From Rhynchonema sp. JSB1_4 (taxonomy: Eukaryota > Nematoda > Chromadorea > Monhysterida > Xyalidae), in contig JASAMV010006734.1 of assembly GCA_030248065.1 (NCBI GenBank), forward strand, positions 1 to 64,000: DNA of 64,000 nucleotides. The letters run 5' to 3'. A program made the position numbers and the translations under genes. The stretch's first letter is position 1. Every line of letters begins with the position of its first letter. This document shows, in pieces, positions 62,764-64,000 of this stretch. The notes beneath the pieces are model-generated. The model searched no databases and was not told where the DNA came from. It worked only from the letters and a program-made list of their open reading frames with translations.

Positions 62764-64000
62764 GTGAGTTGAGTTTGATAGTTAGAACACAAATCAGAAC
62801 CATAAATGATCATTCTGTTCGGTCTGATCTGGTTTTGGTTACGCGATAATTGTTTCAAGGATATTTCAAGATTATAACTGGCGATATTAACTTTGACCAG
62901 CGTGATATGTAGCTTATATTACAAACGTGGAACAACTTTCAGACCTCAAGGGTGATTAGTAAGTTGCGTAACGACAATTGCTCAATGCACAAGTTAGAAA
63001 AGGACAAGATCACAAACAAACCCGACCCATCAACAAGTCATGCAGATTTGATTGGATACGTACTGAAATCCACAATCAAAAACTCCAGAATGTGCGGAAA
63101 TCAAGTGATTAGATCTCAAGGTGACTTACATGACAACCAGCTATTAGCAGGGAGGCAAATCACCCACAAACAGCATGAAGAGAAGATGCTAATAAACATG
63201 CCAATTTGCGCGTCAGCAAAATCTGCTGCCGGAAACCTTAGAAAAAGCGACCTCGGCAGACGCGCAAGAACTGGCTCTCCCGGGGAAGGATAAAGTATCT
63301 TTCTGACAGCATTTGTCAGATCCACAAAAAGTAGATGGTACCGAACACCAAATATTCGACTTTTTACTAATAGACATTTTTTAGTCGAAAAGTTTGGCGT
63401 GTGTGTAAAGTCAAGCAATGATGTGTTAAACAAAAAACGGAAAATAGATTTTGTGAAAGTTTTGTTATGGGGTTTAAAAACGTTAAAGGTCAAAAAATTA
63501 TTGGATTGGACTAGATTCAGAACAGAAAACTTCAAGAACACAGCCATAGTGAGAATTCCAACACAAAAAAATTAGCTGGAAAGGTAAATGTCCAGGTAAA
63601 TCGTTGAAATATAGTACTTGTCATCGGACCACACTGATTGTTGAAATGAGAAAAAATGACAAAAACATACGAAAAAGTCTAAAGCGTGTCGGGATTGGCA
63701 CTCAAAGATGAATATAAATTACCGGAACTACCGGCTCGATGATTTATAGCGCGCAGCTGAATGTGTCACACTACTCGGCCACAGCTCCGTGACATAAGGT
63801 TTTGGATGGAAAAATCAAAATATTGGGGTCACGGTCACCAGGGGTGAGGCGGTAAAATCACGTGAAACGTGCTGGCTTCTCGAGAAGACAGGGGATGGGG
63901 GCTTCAACTGCCGAAGAAACGAATGGTTTGAAACATCAGGCAAGTAGGCTATCAACTGCAGTCTGTACCGGCTCTGCATCGACATGACTGCCAGTATCGG
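62764..64000. other. Right edge, probably intronic
   Basis: No exon with recognisable similarity was found. Open stretches at 62952-63293 (plus) and 63116-63547 (minus) overlap each other and have no family resemblance or supporting splice context. Confidence 0.35.

Noticed and set aside
63116..63547. 143-codon open frame on the minus strand
   Set aside because: No family resemblance; overlaps an equally long frame on the other strand.

Overview
The window is animal nuclear DNA. Every gene recognised is interrupted by GT-AG introns, the gene set is bilaterian (kynureninase, a gamma-syntrophin, a MICOS subunit, the chromatin factor RSF1, an anion-selective Cys-loop receptor, a probable glypican), and the spaces between exons are full of eukaryotic transposon debris. 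Nothing seen fixes the phylum. TTAGGC-like motifs occur near 28.6-28.9 kb but only inside a degenerate minisatellite, so they are not used to call a nematode.

Layout, left to right: (1) 78-880, minus, part of a gamma-syntrophin-like gene leaving the window on the left. (2) 3264-7601, plus, a complete nine-exon kynureninase gene (454 residues, all splice phases agree). (3) 8771-10877, minus, three exons of a MIC26/MIC27 (apolipoprotein O family) gene whose first and last exons were not found. (4) 12364-35904, minus, a 19-exon RSF1-like gene (1333 residues, all phases agree). Its introns carry most of the mobile DNA. (5) 35905-41623, intergenic, with repeats only. (6) 41624-54968, minus, an 11-exon GluCl/GlyR-like receptor gene (586 residues, all phases agree). 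(7) 54969-60613, intergenic. (8) 60614-62763, plus, two tentative exons of a glypican-like gene running off the right side.

The genes do not form a pathway. They are unrelated housekeeping, signalling and chromatin genes that happen to be neighbours.

The most unusual content is the layered mobile DNA. A 4.0 kb element with ~500 bp inverted arms and TTAA flanks (16040-20043) contains a 5'-truncated LINE with its own 11 bp target duplication. A 573 bp near-perfect palindrome (44078-44650) also has TTAA flanks and a related end. A family of ~380-420 bp hAT-like elements with 8 bp target duplications sits in RSF1 introns; each copy carries a different private tandem motif, and three share a CG-only palindrome. 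A set of AGG-ended elements has TAA/TTA duplications (Harbinger-like). A ~50-60 bp repeat (core GCACCAGGTCATCATCAGTG) is scattered in at least 14 places. Splice sites, reading phases, target duplications and inverted repeats were read directly from the bases. Family names rest on remembered protein families; the finer transposon classification is inference.
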